Source: Pseudomonadota bacterium (GTDB lineage Bacteria; Pseudomonadota; Gammaproteobacteria; Burkholderiales; Burkholderiaceae). Taken from it: a stretch of 41,352 nucleotides of DNA. The position numbers and the translations under genes are program-made. Under the pieces are notes generated by a model that did not search any database, was not told where the DNA came from, and saw only the letters and a list, made by a program, of their open reading frames with translations. Where the stretch lies: NCBI GenBank assembly GCA_963205525.1, contig CAUJJP010000094.1, positions 1-41,352 of the forward strand. The letters run 5' to 3'. Positions within the stretch are counted from its first letter, which is position 1. Each line of letters opens with the position of its first letter. Shown here piece by piece: positions 30,434 through 39,142 of this stretch.

Positions 30434-30515
30434 GCTCACAAGAAGACGCCGGGCCGCCCCAAGTCTTCTTGACCCCCTCGGGGGGGCGGGACGGGCGCAG
30501 CCCGGCCCTGGGGGC
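30434..30515 (-). repeat. 82-bp palindromic element, copy C
   Basis: Tandem copy directly abutting copy B, with one extra G in the G-run and a change that breaks the GGGCTG/CAGCCC stem. The AAGAAGAC/GTCTTCTT stem is intact. It ends 2 bp before the stop codon of the exonuclease fusion gene, so it forms that gene's 3' end and may act as its terminator or mRNA stabiliser. Confidence 0.88.
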
Positions 30516-30517
30516 AC

Positions 30518-32722
30518 TCAGTACTTCAGCCGCGCATACCAGGTCTTCTGCGCCGCCGCACGCGCCTGGCCCAGGGTGTGGATGCCCATGCCGGCGAGCA
30601 GGGGGATCATCTTCTGGAACACCTCGGCGGTGACGAGGGCGTCGCCGAGCGCGGTGTGACGGCCGACCACGGTGATGCCGAAGCGCTCGGCGATGTGTTC
30701 CAGCTTGTGGCTCTCCTGGTTCGGGTGCAGCAGGGCCGACAGCAGCAGGGTGTCGAGCACCGGCTGGTCGAAGCGCAGACCGGTGGCCTCCTCCTTGAGC
30801 TGCAGGAAGCGCATGTCGAAGGCCGCGTTGTGCGCCACCAGCACGGTGTCGCGGGCGTAGGTGTGGAAGGCCGGCAGCACCTCGGCGATGGTCGGCTGGC
30901 CGCGCACCATCTCGGGCCGGATGCCGTGGATGGGGATGCCGGCCGCCGGGATGCTGCGCTGCGGATCGACCAGCTGCTCGAAGGATTCCTGGCGCAGCAG
31001 CCTGCCGTTGACGATGCGCGCGGCACCGATCTGGATGATCTCGTCGCCGGCCGCGGGCTGCAGCCCGGTGGTCTCGGTGTCGAACACGGTGTAGCTCAGC
31101 TCCGCGAGCCGGCGCTCGTCCAGCGCGTGGTGGCTGTCGGCGCGCGCGAAGAGGTCGAAGTCGTAGTACTCGGGGCGGCTGTCGGCGAGCGCGGGGTCCG
31201 CCTCAGGCTCTGTGGCCGCCTCCGCCAGCGGCAGCAGGAAACGGAAGAAGGCTTGGTGGCGCGCGCGGTCGCGCTCGAACCAGAACTCGCCGCCATGGCG
31301 CTGCATGACGTCGCGCACCGACAGCGCGCTGGCGCTGCCGGCGGACTTCATGGGTTCGCTCTCCCAGGCCATCACGGTCTCGGTGCTCATCACCTGGCCG
31401 CTCCACACGAGGTCGAGCTGGGCCCGGCCGCGCGCGCTGCCGTGCGGCTGCAGGCGCAGCTGCAGCGCCTTGACCTCGAACTCGTCGATCAGCCGCTGCG
31501 CCAGCGTGGCCAGCGCCTGCAGGAGGGCGAAACTGTCCACCCGCAGCCACAGCCCGGGGTCGACCTCGAGGCTGCCGGTGTGCACGCCCAGCGGCCCGAT
31601 GCGGCGCAGCGCGGCGGCCACCAGGTCCGCGCCCAGCATGTCCTCCAGCGGCCAGCGCGTCTTCAGCCCCTCGGTGCTCTGCGCCGCCAGGGCCTGCAGC
31701 CGTGCGCTCATGTGGTGCGCCTCGTCGCGCACGACGCCGAGGAAGCGCTCGCGGGTGGCGGCGTCCAGCTGCGGGTCGTCCAGCAGCTCCACCGCGGCCT
31801 GCAGGTTGCCCAGCGACGCCCGCTGGCCTTCGGTCAGGCCCTGCAGCAAGGTGTCCTGGGCGGCGTCGCGCTCGTACTCGCGGGTGATGTTGTCCAGCAG
31901 CAGGACGAATCCACCCAGTCGGCCGCCGGGCACGCCCTCGCCTTCGTCGCCATCGTGCACCGCCGCCATCTGCGCGCGCAGCAGCTGGCCGCTGCGGGTG
32001 ACGGTGACGAACTGGGCCGAGGGCGACTGCGCGCCGCGCGCCAGGCGCTGGCGGATGTTGTCCAGCGCGTGCGCCACGAGCTGGCGGTCGAACACCGCGT
32101 AGATGCTGCGCCCGAGGCCGATCAGCTCGGCGCCGCCGGCCAGCTGCGGCGCCTGTGAAAGCGCCTTGAACTGCAGCCGGGCGCGGTTGTTGTACAGCAG
32201 CACGCGGCCGTCGAGGTTGCACACGACGACGCTTTGCGTGAGCTCGGACATCAGCGCTGCAAGCCGGGCCCGCTCCTGCTCGACGCGCCGGCTGCCTTCG
32301 GCCACCTGGGCCGCGATGTCGTCGCGCAGGCGGCGCCTGTTCTGCAGCAGCGCATCGACCACGATCGCCAGCTCGCGCAGCGCGGCATCGCCCAGGCCCT
32401 GCTCCAGCGGCTTCAGCGGCGCTGCCGTGTCGGCCATCAGCTGCGCCTTGGCCTGCTCCAGCAGCCGCGCCGGGGCCGCCACCCAGCGCTGGTAGGCGAG
32501 CTGGACCCCGGCCGCGCCGGCCGCCACCAGCAGCAGCCCGGAGAGCACCAGCAGCGGCAGGCGCGGCGACAGCAGGGCCCAGAGCTGGTCCTGCTCGTCG
32601 GCCGACAGGGTGCTGCCGATGAGCGCGGCGCTGCCCGCCAGCCACAGCGCCAGCACCGCGGCGAGCACGAGCGCCGCGGTCCAGACCCAGCGCTGCAGCC
32701 GGGTGTCGGGTCTGCCTGCCAT
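30518..32722 (-). CDS. Membrane sensor-like protein fused to a DnaQ-type 3'-5' exonuclease
   Basis: A 734-aa fusion. Two membrane segments lie at about 12-33 and 52-72, followed by a HAMP-like/coiled-coil stretch. A PAS domain at about 155-285 (LTQSVVVCNLDGRVLLYNNRARLQFK) comes next. Residues 290-505 look like a decayed histidine kinase: no phosphorylatable H-box, but a C-terminal remnant VRDVMQRHGGEFWFERDRARHQAFFRFLLPLAE. From about 540 there is a complete DEDDh exonuclease: YTVFDTETTG (Asp548, Glu550), AHNAAFDMRFL (Asp636), GRHTALGDALVTAEVF (His689, Asp694). The nuclease faces the cytoplasm. It lies 12 bp after a response-regulator gene and is the last gene of the symporter-kinase operon. 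The substrate is unknown; it could be RNA, DNA or a nucleotide. Confidence 0.88.
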   Translation of the reverse strand: MAGRPDTRLQRWVWTAALVLAAVLALWLAGSAALIGSTLSADEQDQLWALLSPRLPLLVLSGLLLVAAGAAGVQLAYQRWVAAPARLLEQAKAQLMADTAAPLKPLEQGLGDAALRELAIVVDALLQNRRRLRDDIAAQVAEGSRRVEQERARLAALMSELTQSVVVCNLDGRVLLYNNRARLQFKALSQAPQLAGGAELIGLGRSIYAVFDRQLVAHALDNIRQRLARGAQSPSAQFVTVTRSGQLLRAQMAAVHDGDEGEGVPGGRLGGFVLLLDNITREYERDAAQDTLLQGLTEGQRASLGNLQAAVELLDDPQLDAATRERFLGVVRDEAHHMSARLQALAAQSTEGLKTRWPLEDMLGADLVAAALRRIGPLGVHTGSLEVDPGLWLRVDSFALLQALATLAQRLIDEFEVKALQLRLQPHGSARGRAQLDLVWSGQVMSTETVMAWESEPMKSAGSASALSVRDVMQRHGGEFWFERDRARHQAFFRFLLPLAEAATEPEADPALADSRPEYYDFDLFARADSHHALDERRLAELSYTVFDTETTGLQPAAGDEIIQIGAARIVNGRLLRQESFEQLVDPQRSIPAAGIPIHGIRPEMVRGQPTIAEVLPAFHTYARDTVLVAHNAAFDMRFLQLKEEATGLRFDQPVLDTLLLSALLHPNQESHKLEHIAERFGITVVGRHTALGDALVTAEVFQKMIPLLAGMGIHTLGQARAAAQKTWYARLKY

Positions 32723-32734
32723 GCGCCCGGATTC

Positions 32735-33109
32735 TCAGGCCGCCGCGGCCAGCAGCTCGCGCACCTTGGCCACCAGCTCGCGGGTCGAGAAGGGCTTGGT
32801 CATGTAGGCGTTGGCGCCCAGCGCCAGGCCCTTGACGACGTCGGTCTCGCGCCCCTTGGCGGTGAGCATGAGGACCAGGGTGTCCTTCAGCGCCTCGTCC
32901 TGGCGCAGGTCCTGGCAGACCTCAAAGCCGGTCTTCCTGGGCATCATCACGTCCAGCAGCACCAGGCGCGGGCGCTCGCGCCGTATCACCTGCAGCGCCT
33001 CCTCGCCGTCGCGCGCCAGGTGCACGGTGTAGCCCTCGCGCTTCATCAGGAACTCCAGCGAGATCAGGATGTTGGGCTCGTCGTCGGCGATCACGATGGG
33101 CACGCTCAT
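32735..33109 (-). CDS. Single-domain response regulator
   Basis: A 124-aa CheY-like receiver and nothing else. Phosphoacceptor Asp53 in LVLLDVMMP, acidic pair ADDEP at 8-12, Thr83 in MLTAKG and Lys105 in YMTKPFS are all present. The start ATG at 33109 overlaps the kinase stop (ATGA). With no output domain it must act through a partner; the next gene product, with its PAS/kinase-like module and exonuclease, is the obvious candidate. In CbrB/CrbR systems the regulator has a DNA-binding output, which is lacking here. Confidence 0.92.
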   Translation of the reverse strand: MSVPIVIADDEPNILISLEFLMKREGYTVHLARDGEEALQVIRRERPRLVLLDVMMPRKTGFEVCQDLRQDEALKDTLVLMLTAKGRETDVVKGLALGANAYMTKPFSTRELVAKVRELLAAAA

Positions 33110-35841
33110 CGGTGCTCTCCTGCAGGATTCTCGGGGGGTGCGGTCCACGGCAGCCAGACGCTGAAGACTGCACCTTGCGTGGCCTGATTGTCCAGGGCGA
33201 TGCGTCCGCCGTGGTGCTCGACGATCTGGCGGCTGATCGGCAACCCCAGGCCGGTGCCGGCGCTGCGGTTGGAAGCGTCGCCGGCCTGGTGGAACTTGTC
33301 GAACACGTGCGCCCGGTGGGCCGGCGGGACGCCGGGGCCGTTGTCGGCCACCGTCACGGTGAGGCCTTGCGCATCGTGGCGCAGGCGCAGGCGGATCTCG
33401 CCGCCCGGACGCGGCACGAACTTGGCGGCGTTGCCCAGCAGGTTGAGCAGCACCTGCATCAGGCGGTCGGCGTCGGCCTGCAGCGCCGGCACCGGCTCTG
33501 CCAGGTCCAGCCGCAGCGCGGTGCCCTGCTCGCGCAGCAGTTCGGCCATGGACGCCGCGGCACGCCTGATCAGGGCCGCCATGTCGACCGCGCCGGGGTG
33601 CCATTCGGCGTGGCCGGACTCGATCTTCGCCAGGTCCAGCACCTGGTTCACGAGCCGGCTCAGGCGCTCGGTCTCGGCGACGATGATGTCGACGAACTGC
33701 TGGCGCTGTTCGCGCGCCATGTCGGGGTCGTCGGCCATCAGTTCGGCGAGGGCCCGGATCGAGGTCAGCGGCGTACGCAGCTCGTGGGTGACGCTGGACA
33801 TGAAGTCATCCTTCATGCGGTCCAGGCTCTCCAGCCGCTGGTTGGCCGCGCGCAGCTCGGCGCCGGCGCGCTGCAGCGACTCGCGCTGCGCCTCCAGCAG
33901 GCGCGAATAGGCGCGCAGCTGGGTCGCCTCGTCGAGGATGCGCATCACGTCGTCCATGCCCAGCGGCTCCTCGCGCACGCTGGAGGCGATCAGCGCGCGC
34001 GCCGAGGCGCTGCCGATCGCGCCCGCGAGCTGGGTCTCGACGAACTGGACGAAGCGCGCGTCGGCCGGGATGTCCTCGATGCGCGCCAGCCCCTGCTCCT
34101 GCGCCCAGTCGGCGAACAGGCGCTGCGCGCGCGCCGCGCCCAGGAAGCGCGTGGCCAGCGGCAGCAGCTCGCTCACCGAGGCCTGGCCGCGCCAGAACGC
34201 GAGTCCGGCGTGCTCGGCCTCGCCGACGTCGACGAACAGCGCCGCCTGGCTGGCCTCGCGCGCGCTCGGCTCGCGCCACAGCGACAGCGCCAGGTACAGG
34301 CCGGTGTTCACGAGCAGGCTCCAGAACAGCGCGTGCGTGAGGGCGTCGAAACCGGCCAGGCCGAACAGCGACTCGGGCTTGAGCCAGGCCAGGCCCCAGG
34401 GCCCCTCGCGCACGAAGCCGTCCGCCAGCCAGCCCGACTTGGCGATCGAGGGCAGCATCAGCGTGTAGGCCCAGAGCACGAAGCCACCCGCCAGCCCGGC
34501 CAGGGCACCGCGCCGGGTGCCGCCCTTCCAGTACATGCCGCCGAGCGCGGCGGGCGCGAACTGCGCCACCGCGGCGAAGCTGATGAGGCCGATGCTGACC
34601 AGCGCATAGGCCTCGCCGGCGAGGTGGAAGTACAGATAGCCCAGCAGCAGCACGCCGACGATGGCGGCGCGGCGCACCGTCTGCAGGAACAGCGTGAGGT
34701 CGGCGTTCGGGTGCGTGCGCAGCCAGCGCGTGCGCAGCAGCAGCGGCATCACGAGGTCGTTGCAGACCATGGTGGAGACCGCGATCGTCTCCACCACGAT
34801 CATGCCGGTGGCCGCCGACAGCCCGCCGATGAAGGCCAGCAGCGCCAGCGCGGGCGCCTCGTGCGCCAGCGGCAGCGAGATCACGAAGGCGTCCGCACCC
34901 TCGGCGCTGCCGAAGTACAGCAGGCCGGCCAGCGCGATCGGCAGCACGAACAGGTTGATCAGCCACAGGTAGGCCGGGAACAACCAGGCCGCGCGCTCGA
35001 GGTGGCGCTCGTCGACGTTCTCGACCACGATGACCTGGAACTGGCGCGGCAGGAAGATCACCGACAGCCCGGACAGCAGGGTGAGCGCGAACCACTGGCT
35101 CCAGGCGAAGCCCTCGCTGCCGCCACCGCCCAGGGTCAGCAGCGGCTGCCACTGCGGGTGGGCCGCGGCCTGCCGGAACAGGTCTGCGGCGCCGTCGTAC
35201 CAGACCCAGGTCGCGAACACGCCGACCGCCAGGAAGGCCAGCAGCTTGACCACCGACTCGAACACGATCGCCGCCACCAGGCCTTCGTGGCGCTCCGCGC
35301 CGTCTTGCTGGCGGGTGCCGAAGGTCATCGTGAATCCGGCCAGCAGCAAGGTGGCCCAGAACGTGCCGTCGCGCCACCAGCTCGCCTGCGACGGCGCACC
35401 CGCCAGCAGCGCGTAGCCGGTGTCTATGGCCTTGAGCTGCAGGGCGATGTAGGGAACGATGCCGACCACCGTGATCAGCGTCACCAGCCCGGCGATGAGC
35501 GGGCTCTGGCCGTGCCGGCTGGCGATGAAGTCGGCGATCGAGCGGATGCGGCCGCGGCGCGCGATGCGCACCATCTTGCGCAACACCAGCAGGGCCAGCG
35601 TCATCGCCAGCGTCGGCCCGAGGTAGATGGGCAGGAACCACACGCCGGTGGTCGCCGCCCGGCCGACGCTGCCGAAGTAGGTCCAGGCCGTGCAGTAGAC
35701 CGCGATCGACAAGGCGTAGGCCCAGGCATTGGCCACCACTGAGCGGCCGGCGTTGGCACGCCGGTCGCCCCAGGCCGCGATCGCGAACAGCAGCAGCAGG
35801 TAGGCCGCCGACGCGCCGAGGACGATCGAGGGGCTCAGCAT
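33106..35841 (-). CDS. Sodium/solute symporter-fused sensor histidine kinase (CbrA/CrbS type)
   Basis: A 911-aa protein. Residues 1 to about 500 are a multi-pass SSS-family symporter domain (SIADFIASRHGQSPLIAGLVTLITVVGIVPYIALQLKAI; SGLSVIFLPRQFQVIVVENVDERHL; GGLSAATGMIVVETIAVSTMVCNDLVMPLLL). After a coiled linker (YSRLLEAQRESLQRAGAELRAANQRLE) comes HisKA with phosphoacceptor His686 in SSVTHELRTPL, then HATPase with N-box LLNLLGNAAKF, G1 DNGPGVP and G2 GTGLGLPI. CbrA/CrbS kinases sense or transport small solutes such as histidine or acetate-linked signals. I start at the ATG at 35841; an upstream ATG at 35913 would overlap the preceding small gene. Confidence 0.92.
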   Translation of the reverse strand: MLSPSIVLGASAAYLLLLFAIAAWGDRRANAGRSVVANAWAYALSIAVYCTAWTYFGSVGRAATTGVWFLPIYLGPTLAMTLALLVLRKMVRIARRGRIRSIADFIASRHGQSPLIAGLVTLITVVGIVPYIALQLKAIDTGYALLAGAPSQASWWRDGTFWATLLLAGFTMTFGTRQQDGAERHEGLVAAIVFESVVKLLAFLAVGVFATWVWYDGAADLFRQAAAHPQWQPLLTLGGGGSEGFAWSQWFALTLLSGLSVIFLPRQFQVIVVENVDERHLERAAWLFPAYLWLINLFVLPIALAGLLYFGSAEGADAFVISLPLAHEAPALALLAFIGGLSAATGMIVVETIAVSTMVCNDLVMPLLLRTRWLRTHPNADLTLFLQTVRRAAIVGVLLLGYLYFHLAGEAYALVSIGLISFAAVAQFAPAALGGMYWKGGTRRGALAGLAGGFVLWAYTLMLPSIAKSGWLADGFVREGPWGLAWLKPESLFGLAGFDALTHALFWSLLVNTGLYLALSLWREPSAREASQAALFVDVGEAEHAGLAFWRGQASVSELLPLATRFLGAARAQRLFADWAQEQGLARIEDIPADARFVQFVETQLAGAIGSASARALIASSVREEPLGMDDVMRILDEATQLRAYSRLLEAQRESLQRAGAELRAANQRLESLDRMKDDFMSSVTHELRTPLTSIRALAELMADDPDMAREQRQQFVDIIVAETERLSRLVNQVLDLAKIESGHAEWHPGAVDMAALIRRAAASMAELLREQGTALRLDLAEPVPALQADADRLMQVLLNLLGNAAKFVPRPGGEIRLRLRHDAQGLTVTVADNGPGVPPAHRAHVFDKFHQAGDASNRSAGTGLGLPISRQIVEHHGGRIALDNQATQGAVFSVWLPWTAPPENPAGEHR

Positions 35842-35866
35842 CGCCGCCTGCGGAGCGCGGCGCGCC

Positions 35867-36061
35867 TCACTCGGCGCCCCGGCCCAGAAGCGCGATGGCG
35901 GCGATGAGGCCACCCCAGACCGCGAACAGGCCGAGCGGGAACAGCGGCAGCCCGGCCAGCGTGAGATCGCGGTCCCACAGCGCCAGCAGCGGGAAGTTCA
36001 GCAGCAGGGTGCCGGCGACGAACAAGGCCAGCAGGCGCTGGCGCGCCAGGCGCGGCTTCAC
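35867..36061 (-). CDS. Small two-segment membrane protein upstream of the symporter-kinase
   Basis: A 64-aa protein, MKPRLARQRLLALFVAGTLL..., with two hydrophobic segments (about 9-26 and 37-58) around a short loop (WDRDLTLAGLP). It ends 25 bp before the kinase start on the same strand. Small membrane proteins in front of symporter-type transporters and kinases are common; CbrX upstream of cbrA in Pseudomonas is the closest analogue I know. It may assist assembly or activity of the symporter domain. No family was assigned from sequence. Confidence 0.72.
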   Translation of the reverse strand: MKPRLARQRLLALFVAGTLLLNFPLLALWDRDLTLAGLPLFPLGLFAVWGGLIAAIALLGRGAE

Positions 36062-36407
36062 GTCACGCCGCGGCCCGAGACCTGGCCGTCAGCCGGCGGC
36101 GTAAATCCCTGGTCGCCAGAAGGGGTGCACATGGCGCCCATCGTGCAGGCGGTGGCGGGCAAAGGCAAGCCCGGCAGACCCGCAGCCAGACGCCGCACGG
36201 CCACCACCCCGGCGCCGCCCTGCCGCCGCCCCGCAGCCGCCCTGCCGCGGCCCAGAGTGGGCCGGGATCACCGCCCTCTTCGGTGCCACGCGCCGTCGGC
36301 TCTTGTCAAGAATCGATCTCGGTGGCCGATAAGCCCCCGGTGACCCTGCCTGTCGCTCCCGGTGGCGCAGGGGCGCCACACCCACTTTTTCCACACGGAG
36401 CCGTCCC
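36062..36407. other. Divergent intergenic region between kinase operon and Cache gene
   Basis: A 346-bp region with no supportable gene. The left part is C/G-biased and repetitive (GCCGCCC-type runs, 36195-36250). The right part has the sigma-28-type promoter listed separately. No promoter for the leftward kinase operon could be called. Confidence 0.4.
36306..36332 (+). promoter_or_regulatory. Sigma-28 (FliA) promoter of the Cache-chemoreceptor operon
   Basis: TCAAGAAT (36306-36313), 11 bp, then GCCGATAA (36325-36332). The FliA consensus is TAAAGTTT-N11-GCCGATAA: the -10 matches fully, the spacing is exact and the -35 matches at 5 of 8 positions. It stands about 75 bp ahead of the Cache gene, consistent with control as a late flagellar/chemotaxis unit. 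Confidence 0.85.
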
Positions 36408-36857
36408 ATGAAGTCCTTGATCCACGCCGCCGCCGCCCTCGCCGTCTGCGGACTCACCCTGCCCGCGCACGCCGAAAGCGTGGCCGAAGCGAAGACGCTG
36501 CTCGACGCCGCCCACGCCGAACTGGCGAGCAAGGGGGTCGACGCCGCAGTCCAGTCCTTCAACGGCGGCGGCAAGTGGAAAGGCAACAAGGCCTATGTCG
36601 TGGTGGCCGACTTCAAGGGCAACATGCTGGCCCACGCCGACAACCAGAAGATCGTCGGCAAGAACTTCTTCCAGGCCAAGGACGCCGACGGCAAGACCTT
36701 CGTGCAGGACGTGATCCAGGGCGTGCAGGCCAAGGGCGAGGCGAGCATCGAGTTCCGCTGGTCCAACCCGCAGACCAAGAAGATCGACGACGGCCGCATG
36801 GTGGCCAGGCGCGTGCCCGGCAAGGACGCCTACGTCGGCGTGACCTTCTTCGAGTAA
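36408..36857 (+). CDS. Periplasmic single-Cache-domain protein
   Basis: A 149-aa exported protein. The signal peptide is MKSLIHAAAALAVCGLTLP...HAES, cleaved near residue 23. The rest is a single Cache domain (sCache_2-like): ELASKGVDAAVQSFNGGGKWKGNKAYVVVADFKGNMLAHADNQKIVGKNFFQAKDADGKTFV, the 'D..G...AH..N..LVGKN' pattern of this family, followed by EFRWSNPQTKKIDDGRMVARRV. It has no membrane anchor or output domain, so it likely binds a small molecule and presents it to the chemoreceptor encoded 84 bp downstream. A CGGAG ribosome-binding site precedes the ATG. Confidence 0.88.
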   Translation: MKSLIHAAAALAVCGLTLPAHAESVAEAKTLLDAAHAELASKGVDAAVQSFNGGGKWKGNKAYVVVADFKGNMLAHADNQKIVGKNFFQAKDADGKTFVQDVIQGVQAKGEASIEFRWSNPQTKKIDDGRMVARRVPGKDAYVGVTFFE

Positions 36858-36941
36858 GCGCCAGCACCGCTGCGGGCGCGCCTCGTGCCCGCAGCGCCGA
36901 CCGCGATCGTCATCGAGACCCACAAGAACAGGCAAACCACC

Positions 36942-38495
36942 ATGCGTACCCTGGACGACATCTCGCTCAAAATCAAGCTGGCCCTGGTGCCGGCGCTGTG
37001 CATGACCCTGCTGCTGGGGCTGTGCGCAATCATGCTCTGGGGCACCTCGCGCCTCGGTGACGCGCTGCAGTCGCTGTACGCCGAGCGCCTGCCGCGCTAC
37101 GGCTTCGCGGCCCGCTTCGAGTCCGACCTGCGCGACCTCAACGGCATGATCAACCAGTCGATCGCCTTCGAGGCGATGGGATACGGCGCCGACATCATCG
37201 CCGAGGTCGACAAGGCGATCGAGGCCACCGGGGCGCGCCTGGAGCAGGAGATCGGGCAGCGGGCACAGGCCGCCGAGCCTGCCGAGCGCGCGCAGCTGGA
37301 GGAGATCGCCAGCTCGCTGCGCACCTACCGCAAGGGGCTGCAGGACACGCTGGACCTCAAGAGCACCGGCCTGGCGACGGCCTCGACCTTTCTCACCACG
37401 GCGCAGAAGCAGTACGCCACCTTGATCAAGTCGGTCTCGGCGATCAGCAGCCACGAGCTTGAGCAGGCCGGCGCGGACGTCGCCGGGGCCAGCGCCACCA
37501 GCAACCAGATGAAGCTCGCGATGGGGGTGGCGGCGCTGGTCGCCGTCGTGCTCGCGGCGGCGTTCAGCGTGCTGCTGGCACGCGGCATGCTGCGCCGGGT
37601 GAGCCGCCTGTCGCAGGCCATGCGCGACCTCGCCGCGGGCGACCTGACGCAGCCGATCCAGCACCAGGGACGCGACGAGATCGGGCGCCTGGTGGACGAC
37701 GCCGAGACCGTGCGCAGCCGGCTCTCGGAGTCCATGCAGGCCGTGCAGCGGGCCAGCGAGTCGGTGCACGCGGCGGCGAGCGAGATCGCCAGCGGCAACG
37801 CCGACCTCGGCCAGCGCACCGAATCCACCTCCTCGGCGCTGCAGCAGACCGCGTCCTCCATGCAGCAGCTCAGCACCGCGGTGAACGAGAACGCGGGTTC
37901 GGCCGACCGCGCCAGCTCCACCGCCAGCGACGCCGCCGATGCCGCGCGCGCCGGCGGCGAGGTGGTGTCGCAGGTGGTGCAGACCATGGGCGAGATCAGC
38001 ACCGCGAGCCGGCGCATCGCCGAGATCACCGGCGTCATCGACGGCATCGCCTTCCAGACCAACATCCTGGCGCTGAACGCGGCGGTGGAGGCGGCGCGCG
38101 CCGGCGAGCAGGGGCGCGGCTTCGCGGTCGTGGCCGGCGAGGTGCGCAACCTCGCCCAGCGCAGCGCCGAAGCGGCCAAGGAGATCAGCGCCCTGATCCA
38201 GACCTCGGCCGAGCGGGTGGAGACGGGCAGCCGGCTGGTGGCGCAGGCCGGCAGCTCGATCGACGGCCTGGTGACGCAGGTCAGCAACGTCGCCGAGCTG
38301 GTCTCGGGCATCCGCAGCGCCACCGTGCAGCAAAGCGGCGAGATCGCCCAGATCAACCAGGCGCTGACCGCGCTGGACGGCAGCACGCAGCAGAACGCCG
38401 CCCTGGTCGAGCAGTCCAGCGCCGCCGCCGAGAGCCTGCGCCAGCAGGCCGACCGCCTGGCCGGCACCATGCAGCGATTCCGGGTCGCGGCCTGA
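36942..38495 (+). CDS. Methyl-accepting chemotaxis protein
   Basis: A 517-aa chemoreceptor. TM1 is at about 12-34 and TM2 at about 192-214, with a helical periplasmic four-helix-bundle-type sensor between ([32 protein letters not shown]). HAMP follows ([37 protein letters not shown]), then the long signalling coiled coil with the CheA/CheW-binding tip [55 protein letters not shown]. The adaptation segment is [27 protein letters not shown]. No C-terminal CheR-tether pentapeptide is present (ends RFRVAA). I choose the ATG at 36942; a GTG at 36885 is also in frame. Confidence 0.94.
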   Translation: MRTLDDISLKIKLALVPALCMTLLLGLCAIMLWGTSRLGDALQSLYAERLPRYGFAARFESDLRDLNGMINQSIAFEAMGYGADIIAEVDKAIEATGARLEQEIGQRAQAAEPAERAQLEEIASSLRTYRKGLQDTLDLKSTGLATASTFLTTAQKQYATLIKSVSAISSHELEQAGADVAGASATSNQMKLAMGVAALVAVVLAAAFSVLLARGMLRRVSRLSQAMRDLAAGDLTQPIQHQGRDEIGRLVDDAETVRSRLSESMQAVQRASESVHAAASEIASGNADLGQRTESTSSALQQTASSMQQLSTAVNENAGSADRASSTASDAADAARAGGEVVSQVVQTMGEISTASRRIAEITGVIDGIAFQTNILALNAAVEAARAGEQGRGFAVVAGEVRNLAQRSAEAAKEISALIQTSAERVETGSRLVAQAGSSIDGLVTQVSNVAELVSGIRSATVQQSGEIAQINQALTALDGSTQQNAALVEQSSAAAESLRQQADRLAGTMQRFRVAA

Positions 38496-38548
38496 TCCCG
38501 GCTGCGGGGCCGGCGCCAGCCGCCCCGGCAGCCGAGCGCAATGAATGC

Positions 38549-38578
38549 GGCCGGTGGGCATGACCTGCCCCACCGGCC
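38549..38578 (+). terminator. Stem-loop terminator after the chemoreceptor gene
   Basis: Arms GGCCGGTGGG (38549-38558) and CCCACCGGCC (38569-38578), perfect over 10 bp with a 10-nt loop, followed by TGTTGAG. It lies 54 bp after the chemoreceptor stop and before the convergent MoaF-like frame. Confidence 0.6.
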
Positions 38579-38650
38579 TGTTGAGCCCACCGGCGCGACC
38601 CCAGCGGCCCCGGTGCTCGGGGCGAAGCAGAGGGGCCCGCCTGCGCTCGC

Positions 38651-39130
38651 TCAGACCGGCGTGTGCCGGGCCGGGTAGCCGGTGCCGGTGAGCGGCACGA
38701 TCTTCGCGCCGGCCGGAATGTTCAGCAGCGGCCCCCCGGGTTGCGGCGTTCCCCAGGCCTTGCCGGTGGTCTGCAACGCGGCCATGTCGTAGACGAAGAC
38801 GGCGGCGATGTCGATCAGCAGCTCGCGCCAGGTCACCACGTAGACACCGTCGCGCAGCTTGTAGAAGCTGGCCTCGTCGCAGCCGGCGTCGCCGCGGCGC
38901 GCACCGCCGATGGACTGGTAGGCGTACCAGTTCGCGTTCAGGTAGACGTGCTCGTAGGAAGTGGTGTCGTCGTAGACGTAGAGCGCGCGCTTGCCGGTGA
39001 GATCGGCCGTCGGCGCGGGCACCGGACCCGTGGCCACGGTGCCGGGGGCGCCGACCACGGCGGTGGAAAAGCGCTGCTCGAAGCGGCTGGGTGCGGCCGG
39101 CGTGCGCGGGTTCATGCGCGTGGCCACCAC
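38651..39130 (-). pseudogene. MoaF C-terminal domain cut off from its SDR-MoaF fusion by an amber codon
   Basis: A 159-aa frame. The core TADLTGKRALYVYDDTTSYEHVYLNANWYAYQSIGG, then DEASFYKLRDGVYVVTWRELLIDIAAVFVYDM and TGKAWGTPQPGGPLLNIPAGAKI, fits the C-terminal half of MoaF-type (lipocalin-like) proteins. It lies in exactly the same frame as the SDR gene upstream (39143-40414), which ends in the matching MoaF N-terminal half. Between them is a single TAG followed by open frame (RRALVVATRMNPRTP), so this is most simply one gene split by a nonsense change. A GTG at 39130 or ATG at 39115 could allow re-initiation, making it a free-standing polypeptide. Confidence 0.7.
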
Positions 39131-39142
39131 CAGGGCGCGGCG

